Source: Singulisphaera acidiphila DSM 18658 | GTDB lineage: Bacteria; Planctomycetota; Planctomycetia; Isosphaerales; Isosphaeraceae | NCBI RefSeq assembly: GCF_000242455.2 | Contig: NC_019892.1 | Span: 6,954,744 to 7,018,743, forward strand | Length of the DNA stretch: 64,000 bases | Direction: 5' to 3' | Shown here: one piece after another, positions 25,903 through 33,666 of the stretch | Numbering within the stretch: the first letter of the stretch is position 1 | How the letters are laid out: every line of letters starts with the position of its first letter | Translations under genes and position numbers: made by a program | The notes under the pieces: generated by a model | Database searches by the model: none | Told to the model about the DNA's origin: nothing | What the model saw: the letters and a program-made list of their open reading frames with translations, nothing else

Positions 25903-27606
25903 ATGACCAAGGCCAGGGAAATCTCTTGGGGGCCGAGAGGCGGGTGGCTCCGCCTGTTTTCGGGCAGGAGGTTGGTTCTGGCCGCCTTGTTGATTCAGGT
26001 TGCGTTTGAGTCCCGGGCAGGGGCCGACCCGCCGTTGAAGACCGAGGGGGGTGCCCCTCCGGCAGCCGGGGTCGGTCAGGATTCTTCCGCCCTGGACGAG
26101 CGGTTCCGGCGGCTCGAGGCGCTCGGTGCCGCCGTCATGGAGCAAAATCGGCGGCTGACCGAGCAGAACCGCCAACTGGCCGAACAAAACCAGGGACTCA
26201 CGCGCCAGCTTCAGGAGGTGAACCAGCGCCAAGACCTATTGTCACGCCGTCTCGATCGCGTGACCGAGACGGCCGCGGCGCCCAGTGTCCCAGCCGCTTT
26301 GCCCTCTCCGGTCGCAAGCGACGTGGCCGGGGCCGAAGTCCTCCCTCCAGCTCCGGAGCCTGACACCAAGGTCTCTCCCCCTCACGACTCGGGCTCGACC
26401 TGGCCTGAGTTCCTCGTCGGCAAATACGACCGGGAGAAGGGGCAGTTTGTTCTCGCCCAGCCACGATCTCCGGAGGATATGCCGTTTGCGCTGAACTTCG
26501 ACCTGATTACCCAGTTGCGCTACACGGGGTTTTCTCGTTCGGTGAAGACCTGGACCGACAGCGCCGGTACCGTCAGGCCCGTCAGGAATTTGAGCACGGT
26601 GAAGGTCAACCGCAACTGGTTCCAATTCAGCGGCTATGCCCTCGACCCCCGGCTCCAGTTCATGGCGGCGATCTTCTCCTCCTCAACCAGCAACACCACG
26701 CTCTTCTTGGGATGGCTCGACTACAAGTTCAGCAACGCCTTTCTCCTGTCTGCGGGCTACTACAAGTTGCCTGGGAGTCGCGAATGGTCCGATTCGTACC
26801 GCTACACGCTCGGGGCGGACCGCACCATGGCGACCACCTTTTTTCGACCGAACATGAGCCCGGGCATCTGGGTGTCGGGTGAGCCGTTGACGAACTTCCA
26901 CTACATCGCGATGGTCGCCAACTCGTTCAACGGCCTGAACCTCGCGAGCCATCGGATTGGCAGTAACACGGCCTTTGGGAGCAGCCTCTGGTGGGAGCCG
27001 TTTGGCAAGTTCGGCCCTGGCCCTTCAGACGCTGAGTGGCATGAGCGGCCGACCTTGCGGCTCGGGGCGAGCCAGACGGTCTCGCGAGAACAACTCGCCA
27101 ATGCCGCATTGGTGCAGACGAACCCAGAGGACACCCTCTTCCGGCTCTCGGACGGCACCCCGCTGGCATTGCCCAGCGCTCTGGGCCCTGGCGTAAACGT
27201 CAACACGGCCAGTGTTCAGCTCTGGGCCCTCGACGCGGCGTTCAAATATCGGGGCCTCAGCATCTCGGGCGAGTATTACCTTCGCTGGCTCGACGATTTT
27301 CGGCATACGGGGGGCCCACTGCCGATCCGCAGCTTATTCGACCACGGGGCCTATGCTCAGGCGTCTTATTTCGTCGTTCCCAGGCGGTTGGAAGGGTATG
27401 CCCGCACCTCGTTCGTAACCGGTCGCTTCGGCGATGGCAACGAGTGGGGTGGAGGGCTCAACTGGTATGTCATCGGCAACCGCAATTGGCGGATGACGTT
27501 CGACGTGACCCGGATCAATCATTCCCCGGCCGATAACGTGCTCACTGGTTACCGCGCCGGCGCAAGTGGCACTTTGTTCCAGCTTCAGATGCTCACCGAT
27601 TTCTAG
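25903..27606 (+). CDS. Porin-like outer membrane protein with N-terminal coiled coil
   Basis: 567 residues. A basic N-terminus and hydrophobic stretch (LVLAALLIQVAFESRAGA) make a signal peptide. Residues ~65-115 form a coiled coil rich in repeated EQNRxL units, then a Pro/Ala linker to ~165. The remaining ~400 residues have alternating aromatic/polar beta strands (FNFDLITQLRYTGFSR, WFQFSGYALDPRLQFMAAIF, AGYYKLPGSREW, ISGEYYLRWLDDF) and end LFQLQMLTDF with the C-terminal aromatic typical of beta-barrel proteins. The architecture (periplasmic coiled coil plus barrel) suggests a trimeric porin of the OprP/OprO-like or S-layer-anchoring kind. Substrate unknown. Confidence 0.78.
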   Translation: MTKAREISWGPRGGWLRLFSGRRLVLAALLIQVAFESRAGADPPLKTEGGAPPAAGVGQDSSALDERFRRLEALGAAVMEQNRRLTEQNRQLAEQNQGLTRQLQEVNQRQDLLSRRLDRVTETAAAPSVPAALPSPVASDVAGAEVLPPAPEPDTKVSPPHDSGSTWPEFLVGKYDREKGQFVLAQPRSPEDMPFALNFDLITQLRYTGFSRSVKTWTDSAGTVRPVRNLSTVKVNRNWFQFSGYALDPRLQFMAAIFSSSTSNTTLFLGWLDYKFSNAFLLSAGYYKLPGSREWSDSYRYTLGADRTMATTFFRPNMSPGIWVSGEPLTNFHYIAMVANSFNGLNLASHRIGSNTAFGSSLWWEPFGKFGPGPSDAEWHERPTLRLGASQTVSREQLANAALVQTNPEDTLFRLSDGTPLALPSALGPGVNVNTASVQLWALDAAFKYRGLSISGEYYLRWLDDFRHTGGPLPIRSLFDHGAYAQASYFVVPRRLEGYARTSFVTGRFGDGNEWGGGLNWYVIGNRNWRMTFDVTRINHSPADNVLTGYRAGASGTLFQLQMLTDF

Positions 27607-27949
27607 AAGTGATTTGAGTGGCTGAGAACCGGACGCGGCACTCGGTCTTTGGGCCCTCGCAACGGGGGCCGAGTCCGGTCCCCAGCCATCCAGACCGAAG
27701 GGGAACTCTTTGTGTTCCCGATTCTCCTGACCACGGATCGGCCTTGGGGCAAATCCCCTATCCAAATGGCTGTTGACCGCCGCCGACCGAAAACCGGCAG
27801 GCTTCGTCGCGCAACGGAAAATCGTAGTGGGTGCTCTCGTCATCTTCGATTACAATGACTGTCTCCCCAAGGACCTCCGTGACGGCGCGAATTGACTCGC
27901 CGATCTACGCGGGCCATTCTCTTCTCGCCTTGAGCGGAAAAACCCCTCG
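27607..27949. other. Non-coding gap upstream of the CBS-domain gene
   Basis: About 340 bases with no credible gene. A TACAAT hexamer near 27851 could be a -10 box for the following gene, but no matching -35 is present at the right spacing. Confidence 0.35.
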
Positions 27950-29311
27950 ATGGGACTGACTGAGTTTTTGATCATTGCCGGCCTCGTGTTCGTCAATGGA
28001 TTCTTCGTTGCCGCAGAGTTCGCCCTCGTCAAGGTTCGAACCAGCCAGATCGATCAGTTGGTCGAGGAGGGGAACTGGGCAGCCAAGCTGGTGAGCCGGG
28101 CTCTCGATCATCTCGACGCCTACTTGTCGGCCTCCCAGGTCGGGATCACGGTCGCGAGCCTGGGGCTTGGCTGGGCGATTGAGAAGCGAGTCGTCCACAA
28201 CGTTGAGGTCTGGCTCAGCAATAACCACATGGAGGGAAGCCAGATCTCCCTCGGACTCTTCTCACTCTCGGTCGTCTCGGCCGTGCCGATCGCGGCGTTC
28301 GCCTTCGTGACGTTTCTCCACGTCGCCCTCGGGGAGCAGGCCCCCAAGAGCCTGGCGATCCGATCGGCCAAAATCGTCGCGCTCTGGACCGTCCCCCCGC
28401 TGATGGCGATCTACTTCATCTTCTGGCCGGTCATCTGGCTCCTCAATAATGCGAGCAACCTGACTCTCAAGATGCTTGGCTTGGGGGGGACCGACGAGGC
28501 TGAGGTTTCGCACACGGAAGAGGAACTGAGGCACATCGTCGCCGAGAGTGTTGCCGGAGGGCATCTCTCCCGCAACGAACGAATTATGATTGAAAATGTC
28601 TTGAACCTGGAAGAGAAGACAGCCAGACGGATCATGGTGCCTCGTCCTGACATCGTCTACCTGAACCTCTCACGACCCGTCGAGGATAACCTCAGGGTTG
28701 CCCGCCAGGCTGGGCATACGCGATATCCGATCTGTGAGGACGATCTCAACACCGTCATCGGAATGATTCACGTCAAGGATCTCTTCCGCGCGGGGGCCTC
28801 GAGTAACGGACGGCCCGACCTGCGGAAATGGGCTCGAAAAGTCCCGTTCCTCCCCGAATCGCTCAAACTCGACGACCTGCTCGTGGAGTTCCAGCGCAAC
28901 AAGGTCCACCTCGCGATGCTGTTGGACGAATACGGCAGCGTGGTGGGCATGGTGAGCTTAGAAAACGTCCTCGAAGAGCTGGTCGGGCCCATTCAAGACG
29001 AGTTCGACCGCGAAGATCCGCAAGTGACTCCCCTCGGTAACGGCGTGTTCGAGGTCGACGCCACTTGCCCGCTCGACGTACTTGCCGATCGTTGTGCGGT
29101 GAACGTCCCTGAGACCGAGGCCGAAACCGCCGGCGGCCTCATTCTCGACCTCTTGGGACGACTTGCCAAAACAGGGGACAGCGTCCTCATCGATGCCGCG
29201 CGCCTCGTCGTGATTCGCGCAGACCCAACCCGAATCCGACGGATTCGCGTCGAGCCTGTCGGTGAGCTCTCCACCCGAGAGACCAATGGCGGTGACTCTA
29301 CGGGGAGTTGA
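27950..29311 (+). CDS. HlyC/CorC (CNNM) family membrane protein with CBS domains
   Basis: 453 residues. Residues ~1-190 are the CNNM/DUF21 membrane domain with four hydrophobic segments (LIIAGLVFVNGFFVAAEFAL; VSAVPIAAFAFVTFLHVALGE; MAIYFIFWPVIWLL). A linker with HTEEELRHIVAE and the family motif NLEEKTARRIMVPRPD leads to paired CBS domains (~215-330). The end (~345-430) is the CorC/HlyC C-terminal domain (VFEVDATCPLDVLADR, ETAGGLILDLLGRL). Members take part in magnesium/cobalt or other divalent cation extrusion and in membrane integrity; the older haemolysin name is misleading. ATG 27950 starts the first helix directly. Followed by a small hairpin at 29333-29353. Confidence 0.9.
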   Translation: MGLTEFLIIAGLVFVNGFFVAAEFALVKVRTSQIDQLVEEGNWAAKLVSRALDHLDAYLSASQVGITVASLGLGWAIEKRVVHNVEVWLSNNHMEGSQISLGLFSLSVVSAVPIAAFAFVTFLHVALGEQAPKSLAIRSAKIVALWTVPPLMAIYFIFWPVIWLLNNASNLTLKMLGLGGTDEAEVSHTEEELRHIVAESVAGGHLSRNERIMIENVLNLEEKTARRIMVPRPDIVYLNLSRPVEDNLRVARQAGHTRYPICEDDLNTVIGMIHVKDLFRAGASSNGRPDLRKWARKVPFLPESLKLDDLLVEFQRNKVHLAMLLDEYGSVVGMVSLENVLEELVGPIQDEFDREDPQVTPLGNGVFEVDATCPLDVLADRCAVNVPETEAETAGGLILDLLGRLAKTGDSVLIDAARLVVIRADPTRIRRIRVEPVGELSTRETNGGDSTGS

Positions 29312-29332
29312 CCAACCGGAGAATCGAAGGAC

Positions 29333-29353
29333 GAGCCCGCATGAATAGGGCTC
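29333..29353 (+). terminator. Weak hairpin after the CBS-domain gene
   Basis: GAGCCC, nine-base loop, GGGCTC, with TCC matching GGA further out. No U-tract. Possible terminator. Confidence 0.35.
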
Positions 29354-29464
29354 TCCTCCGCAACAAATGAGCCAGCGGTCCCAGGCGCCGACGCCGATGG
29401 TCGCGCGAGGAGGCCTTGGCCTGCCGCCGAGATTCACGTTCACGACAAACAAGGGCGCATCAAA

Positions 29465-29495
29465 AAGCCCCCCGATCATGACAATCGGGGGGCTT
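29465..29495 (-). terminator. Rho-independent terminator of the tRNA-Val array
   Basis: Perfect 12-bp stem (AAGCCCCCCGAT, loop of 7, complement) followed on the minus strand by a run of T. It lies just beyond the last tRNA gene. Confidence 0.8.
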
Positions 29496-29530
29496 CGTAA
29501 GTCTTTGGCTAAATAGACTTAAAAAAGAAA

Positions 29531-29604
29531 TGGGCGATACAGGACTCGAACCTGTGACCCCCAGCGTGTCGAGCTGGTGCTCTAGCCAACTGAGCTAATC
29601 GCCC
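29531..29604 (-). tRNA. tRNA-Val (anticodon GAC), copy at the 3' end of the array
   Basis: Complete cloverleaf on the minus strand: acceptor GGGCGAT/ATCGCCC, D stem GCTC/GAGC, anticodon stem CCAGC/GCTGG, T stem ACAGG/CCTGT, T loop TTCGAGT, discriminator A, no encoded CCA. The anticodon loop is TCGACAC, so the anticodon is GAC (Val) and position 33 is C rather than the near-universal U. Confidence 0.9.
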
Positions 29605-29706
29605 GTCGAAAGAAAAAAAGAGACGACTGACTCAAAGAGAGGGACCGGCTAGCAATCGCCGACCCTTGTTCGTAAGTCTTTGGCTAAATAGACTTAAAAT
29701 AAGAAA

Positions 29707-29780
29707 TGGGCGATGCAGGACTCGAACCTGCGACCCCCAGCGTGTCGAGCTGGTGCTCTAGCCAACTGAGCTAATCGCCC
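29707..29780 (-). tRNA. tRNA-Val (anticodon GAC), middle copy
   Basis: Identical to its neighbours except for one base pair at the foot of the T stem: GCAGG/CCTGC in place of ACAGG/CCTGT, a compensatory change that keeps pairing. Same C33 in the anticodon loop. No encoded CCA. Confidence 0.9.
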
Positions 29781-29869
29781 GTCGAAAAAAGATGCTTTCC
29801 TCAAAAAAAAGGGCCGACTCACAATTGTCGGCACTCTTCATAAGTCTTTGGCTAAGTAGACTTAAAGAA

Positions 29870-29943
29870 TGGGCGATACAGGACTCGAACCTGTGACCCC
29901 CAGCGTGTCGAGCTGGTGCTCTAGCCAACTGAGCTAATCGCCC
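29870..29943 (-). tRNA. tRNA-Val (anticodon GAC), first copy of the array
   Basis: Same sequence as the copy at 29531-29604, with C33. It is the promoter-proximal gene: the -10 box lies 13 bases upstream of the mature 5' end. Confidence 0.9.
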
Positions 29944-29955
29944 GTCGAAGAGACT

Positions 29956-29984
29956 ACTATAGGAAAGAGGCGAGGTTGAGTCAA
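29956..29984 (-). promoter_or_regulatory. Sigma70-type promoter of the tRNA-Val array
   Basis: Minus-strand TTGACT (29979-29984), 17-base spacer, TATAGT (29956-29961). Excellent match and spacing, ending 13 bases before the first tRNA. Confidence 0.75.
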
Positions 29985-30032
29985 GGTAACTTCTCGAGGA
30001 TTCGGTCCGGGTCGAACCCGGCTCGCGAACCT

Positions 30033-30593
30033 TTAAACGTCGAGAATCTCGGTCGACTTCTTCTCGGCCATCTCATTGACTTTGGATTCAAAACGCTTCG
30101 TCAGCGATTGGGTCTCTTCCTTGCAGGTTTCCAGGTCGTCCTCGGTGAGGATCTTGTCGGCCTGTTCCTGATCTGCCTGCTTGTTGGCGTCGCGACGGAT
30201 GTTGCGGATCGCGATCCGAGCTTCCTCGGAGAGATCCTTGACGCGGCTCACCAGCTTCTTGCGCTGTTCAACCGACAACGAAGGGACGTTCAGTCGGATG
30301 ACCTTGTTATCGGAATTGGGAGTCAGACCGATATCGCTGGCCTGGATCGCCTTGACGATGTCACCGAGGACCGTCTGATCAAACGGGCGGATCAGGATCT
30401 GCTGAGGCTCAGGCGTGCTGAGGTTCGCCAGTTGTTTCAGCGGGGTCGGCGATCCGTAATAGTCGACCCGGATCGACTCGACGAGACCAACGCTGGCTCG
30501 TCCGGTGCGAACGCCTCGAAGTTGGTCGGAGAGAAGGGCGAGGCTCTTCTCCATCCGCTCTTCCGCTTCGAGCGCAATCTCTTCGATACTCAT
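30033..30593 (-). CDS. frr: Ribosome recycling factor
   Basis: 186 residues, the normal size. It releases ribosomes from mRNA after termination together with EF-G. Typical sequence: LRGVRTGRASVGLVESIRVDYYGSPTPLKQLAN near the start, and KDLSEEARIAIRNIRRDANK in the long three-helix bundle. ATG 30593 gives the family start (MSIEEIALEAEERMEKSL); the longer frame upstream is ignored. Last protein gene of rpsB-tsf-pyrH-frr, a gene order widely conserved in bacteria. Confidence 0.96.
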   Translation of the reverse strand: MSIEEIALEAEERMEKSLALLSDQLRGVRTGRASVGLVESIRVDYYGSPTPLKQLANLSTPEPQQILIRPFDQTVLGDIVKAIQASDIGLTPNSDNKVIRLNVPSLSVEQRKKLVSRVKDLSEEARIAIRNIRRDANKQADQEQADKILTEDDLETCKEETQSLTKRFESKVNEMAEKKSTEILDV

Positions 30594-30705
30594 GCGACAC
30601 CTCGACATCACAGGCTCATGCAGGGTGCTTGTTCCGAAGCACCCCGAATCCATCTTCTCATGGACGGTCGTTACGATCAATCCGCGCACCACCGGAACGT
30701 TCGCT

Positions 30706-31464
30706 TCAACGTTGTGGCCGACGTGCGTTATTGACCCAGGTTCCGATCGGCTCGCCTGCGATGGCGCGCTCGATGTTCCCTTCCTTCTTGAAGTTGAACA
30801 CGAGGATCGGCAGGTTATTGTCCAGACACATGCCGATCGCGGTCATGTCCATCACTTTCAGGTCGTCACGCATGACCTGCTCGTAGGTCAGGTTGTCGTA
30901 ACGGACCGCATGCGGGTTCTTCTCGGGATCGGCCGAGTAGACCCCATCCACGCGCGTCGCCTTCATGAGGACCTCGACGCCGAGCTCTTTGCCACGGAGG
31001 GCGGCCGCCGTGTCGGTGGTCACGAACGGACTGCCGGTCCCCGTGGCCAAGACAACCACCCTGCCGCGTGAAAGGTGGCTCAACGCCCGGCGGCGGATGA
31101 ACGGCTCCGCGATCTCGTCCATCCGGATCGTGGTGAGCAGTCGAGTTTCGCAGCCCAAGCCTTCCAGAGCATCCTGGAGAGCCAGGCCGTTGATGACCGT
31201 CGCCGTCATCCCCATATAGTGGGCCGTCGCCTCTTTGATGACGTCGGAACCCCGCGAGAGGGTCGCGCCTCGGAGGATGTTCCCTCCGCCGACGACGATG
31301 GCCAACTCGACTCCACGGGAGGCGACCCGCGATGCCTGGCGGGCGATCCGGCTCACCTCATCGACGCTGATGCCCCCCTCACCCGGCCGGCAGAAGCTCT
31401 CGCCGGAGAGTTTGAGGAGGACACGGCGGAAAACCGAGGGTCCGTAAGGGTATTCAGTTTCCAT
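30706..31464 (-). CDS. pyrH: UMP kinase
   Basis: 252 residues. Phosphorylates UMP to UDP; hexameric amino-acid-kinase fold. Motifs: VLLKLSGESF (phosphate loop), AIVVGGGNILRG, DYMGMTATVINGLAL-like region (HYMGMTATVING), and VLATGTGSPFVTTDTAA. C-terminal KVMDMTAIGMCLDNNLPILVFNF is typical. It lies between tsf and frr in the conserved translation operon, 95 bases after tsf. Confidence 0.96.
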   Translation of the reverse strand: METEYPYGPSVFRRVLLKLSGESFCRPGEGGISVDEVSRIARQASRVASRGVELAIVVGGGNILRGATLSRGSDVIKEATAHYMGMTATVINGLALQDALEGLGCETRLLTTIRMDEIAEPFIRRRALSHLSRGRVVVLATGTGSPFVTTDTAAALRGKELGVEVLMKATRVDGVYSADPEKNPHAVRYDNLTYEQVMRDDLKVMDMTAIGMCLDNNLPILVFNFKKEGNIERAIAGEPIGTWVNNARRPQR

Positions 31465-31559
31465 CGACGTGTCCTGTGAACCTCAAAAAACTTCAAGCCA
31501 GAACCGAGACAGGGCAGGGGAGGGGAATCATCCCAAGGCAAAGCCAAAGGGTGCGAGGA

Positions 31560-32171
31560 TTACTCGGCGGCTGCCGTGGTCCCTTCACCAATGACGAAGC
31601 GAGCAAAACGTGAGACCGTGATATTCTCACCGGTTCGGGCGTTGACGGCCAAGATCATGTCCTTGATCGACTGCGCGCCGTCTTTCACGAACTTCTGCTC
31701 CAGCAACACCTTTTCTTCGTACCAGGCGTTGAGCTTGCCTTCGGCGATCTTCTCACGAACGTTTTCCGGCTTGTCGGCCGCCTGAGCGATGAAGATCCGC
31801 TTCTGCTCTTCGACCTGATCGGCCGGCATCTCTTCACGACGGACGCAGGTCGGGTTGGCGGCGACCACCTGGAGAGCGAGGTCTTTGGCCAGGGCCCGGA
31901 ACGCGTCGTTACGAGCCACGAAGTCGGTTTCGCAGTTCACTTCGACCAATCCGCCCGACTTGCCGTCGTGGTGGATATAGACCTCGACCCGGCCGGCCGT
32001 GGTGGCTCGTCCTGCGCGGTTCTCGGCGTTCTTGCCGTGCTTTTCCTTGGCGAGGGTCAAAGCCTTCTTCACATCACCGTCGGCCTCTTTGAGGAGCGCC
32101 TTGCACTCCATCAAGCCCAAACCGGTTGTTTTGCGAAACTCATTGACAGCCTGAGCCGTGATCTCGGCCAT
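31560..32171 (-). CDS. tsf: Translation elongation factor Ts
   Basis: 203 residues from ATG 32171 (MAEITAQAVNEFRKTTGLGL). The nucleotide-exchange motif TDFVARND is present, and the N-terminal UBA-like domain has GLMECKALLKEADGD. It is the short form of EF-Ts, similar to Thermus, rather than the ~280-residue E. coli form. An upstream in-frame extension is non-conserved and rejected. It follows rpsB across a strong hairpin. Confidence 0.95.
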   Translation of the reverse strand: MAEITAQAVNEFRKTTGLGLMECKALLKEADGDVKKALTLAKEKHGKNAENRAGRATTAGRVEVYIHHDGKSGGLVEVNCETDFVARNDAFRALAKDLALQVVAANPTCVRREEMPADQVEEQKRIFIAQAADKPENVREKIAEGKLNAWYEEKVLLEQKFVKDGAQSIKDMILAVNARTGENITVSRFARFVIGEGTTAAAE

Positions 32172-32310
32172 CGGCGTTGCTCCTCTGCGCTGCAACACGG
32201 TCGGTGGACGGGTCGTCCGCCCTGGATTCGTGTCGTGATTCGGGTGGATTGAATTCGTCTGGACAAACCAGAGAAGGACGGCAAATGCAACTGTCTGATA
32301 TTGACGCAAT

Positions 32311-32338
32311 GGCCGCCGGTCCTCGGGGACCGGCGGCC
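32311..32338 (-). other. Strong hairpin between rpsB and tsf
   Basis: Perfect 12-bp GC-rich stem (GGCCGCCGGTCC, loop of 4, complement) in the 190-base rpsB-tsf gap. There is no U-tract on the minus strand, so it is more likely an attenuator or mRNA-processing/stabilising element than a full terminator. Confidence 0.55.
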
Positions 32339-32362
32339 GGATCAATGCTTGCGAGCGGCAAC

Positions 32363-33361
32363 TTATTCAGCGGCGGGAGGAGGAGTGGCCTCACCACTCG
32401 ACACCGGCGCTTCGGTTGCGGCGGCCGTCGGGGCGACCGTGGCTTCCACGGGCGCTCCCTCGACCGGAGCCGTTGCCGTCGCTTCTTCGGCTTCAGGGGC
32501 GGCCGATTCAGTCGCCTCGGCCGGCCGTCCAGCGGCACGAACGCCGGAGCGGCTCACACCGCTAGCCTGGCCGGGGCCACCACGTCCCGCTCCCGGACCA
32601 CCGCCACGGCGGTCACCGCGACGGTCGCCACGGCCCGGCCCTTGCGAATCCTGGTTCTCACGGGGCGGCGGCTCGGTTGGGGCCAGCGCCTTTCCTTCAA
32701 TGATCGCGTCCGCCAGGTGGCGAATCACCAGCTCGATGGACCGCATGCTGTCGTCGTTACCCGGGATCGGCAGGTCAACAACGTCGGGATCGCAGTCCGT
32801 ATCCAGCAGCGCCACGACCTTGATGCCCAGCTTGCGGGCTTCGGCGACCGCAATGTGCTCGCGGTGCGGGTCGACCACAAACAGGGCCTCGGGCAGCCGA
32901 GCCATATGGCGGATGCCCGAGAGGTTACGATCGATCTTGGTCCGCTCACGGGTGAGCGTCGCGATCATCTTCTTGGAGTAGCTCAGGGCCTGCTCGCCGT
33001 CGAGGATCGACTCGAGTTCCTCGAGCCGCTGGAGCCGGCTCCGGATCGTCCGGAAATTGGTGAGCGTCCCACCCAACCAGCGCTCCGTGATGTACGGCAT
33101 CTGGCAGCGGGTGCACTCTTCCACGATCGTCTCGGCCGCTTGTCGCTTCGTTCCCACGAAGGCGATCAGGCCATTCGACGCAGCCACGCGATGAAAGAAT
33201 TTCGTCGCCCGAAGAAGACCTCTGACGGTTTCCTTCAAGTCGATAATGTGAATCATGTTGCGCTTGCCGTAAATATACGGCTTCATCTTCGGATTCCACC
33301 GGCTCGCCCTGTGGCCGAAGTGCACGCCGGCGTCGATCAGTTCTTTCACCGCTAAAGGCAC
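32363..33361 (-). CDS. rpsB: 30S ribosomal protein S2 with long C-terminal tail
   Basis: 332 residues from GTG 33361. Core S2 motifs are clear: AGVHFGHRASRWNPKMKPYI, HIIDLKETV, FVGTKRQA, WLGGTLTNF, and DPHREHIAVAEARKLGI. After residue ~235 comes a ~95-residue tail, first Arg/Gly-rich (GRGDRRGDRRGGG), then Ala/Pro/Glu-rich, which ordinary S2 lacks. GTG 33361 has a ribosome-binding site (GGAG ~9 bases upstream), and the leader from the promoter is ~105 bases; an ATG 33 codons upstream lacks such a site. First gene of the operon. Confidence 0.94.
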   Translation of the reverse strand: MPLAVKELIDAGVHFGHRASRWNPKMKPYIYGKRNMIHIIDLKETVRGLLRATKFFHRVAASNGLIAFVGTKRQAAETIVEECTRCQMPYITERWLGGTLTNFRTIRSRLQRLEELESILDGEQALSYSKKMIATLTRERTKIDRNLSGIRHMARLPEALFVVDPHREHIAVAEARKLGIKVVALLDTDCDPDVVDLPIPGNDDSMRSIELVIRHLADAIIEGKALAPTEPPPRENQDSQGPGRGDRRGDRRGGGPGAGRGGPGQASGVSRSGVRAAGRPAEATESAAPEAEEATATAPVEGAPVEATVAPTAAATEAPVSSGEATPPPAAE

Positions 33362-33474
33362 GTGATTGATCTCCGGATATCGTTTGCGTTCAGGGCCGAC
33401 AATCTCACGAGCAAATGGCCCGCGAGCGGCCTTGCTAAGGAAAAAAGGAGAGACATCCAAGCTCCAGGATCGCC

Positions 33475-33503
33475 AGTCTACCGGGTGACCGGGGGCACGT
33501 CAA
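33475..33503 (-). promoter_or_regulatory. Sigma70-type promoter of the rpsB operon
   Basis: Minus-strand TTGACG (33498-33503), 17 bases, TAGACT (33475-33480). Good boxes and spacing; gives a leader of about 105 bases before the rpsB GTG, which could hold an autoregulatory S2-binding structure (not modelled). Confidence 0.65.
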
Positions 33504-33630
33504 ATCCCGCCTCGGAGGTTGAGTCGCACATCGCCCCAAGAGGTGGGGCGCGGAACCTCATCAAGACGGTCTCGTACCAACGCCCATTGCCCTAAAGTGG
33601 ATCAAGCGTCCTCAAGAGTCCTCGATGAAA

Positions 33631-33653
33631 CGCCCGGCCAAAGCGGCCGGGCG
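33631..33653 (-). terminator. Terminator after the SurA/PpiD-like gene
   Basis: CGCCCGGCC, loop of 5, GGCCGGGCG, followed on the minus strand by TTTC. Located 14 bases past the stop codon at 33667. Confidence 0.7.
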
Positions 33654-33666
33654 GCTCGATCGTGAC

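Larger units (their letters stand above)
29494..29870 (-). repeat. Repeated spacers of the tRNA array with a conserved hairpin
   Basis: Each tRNA gene is followed (minus strand) by a nearly identical ~30-base block containing TAAGTCT, ~10 bases, AGACTTA, at about 29498-29521, 29672-29695 and 29841-29864. The loop differs by one base in one copy. The units are ~165-175 bases apart, so the array arose by tandem duplication; the retained 7-bp stem suggests a role in 3' processing. Confidence 0.7.

Noticed and set aside
29494..29943. Repeated ~175-base blocks that might be a CRISPR or tandem repeat
   Set aside because: Each block contains a complete tRNA-Val cloverleaf; it is a tRNA gene array.
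32177..33355. Plus-strand open frame of about 390 codons opposite rpsB
   Set aside because: Antisense to conserved S2; low-complexity Arg/Gly stretches mirror the S2 tail.
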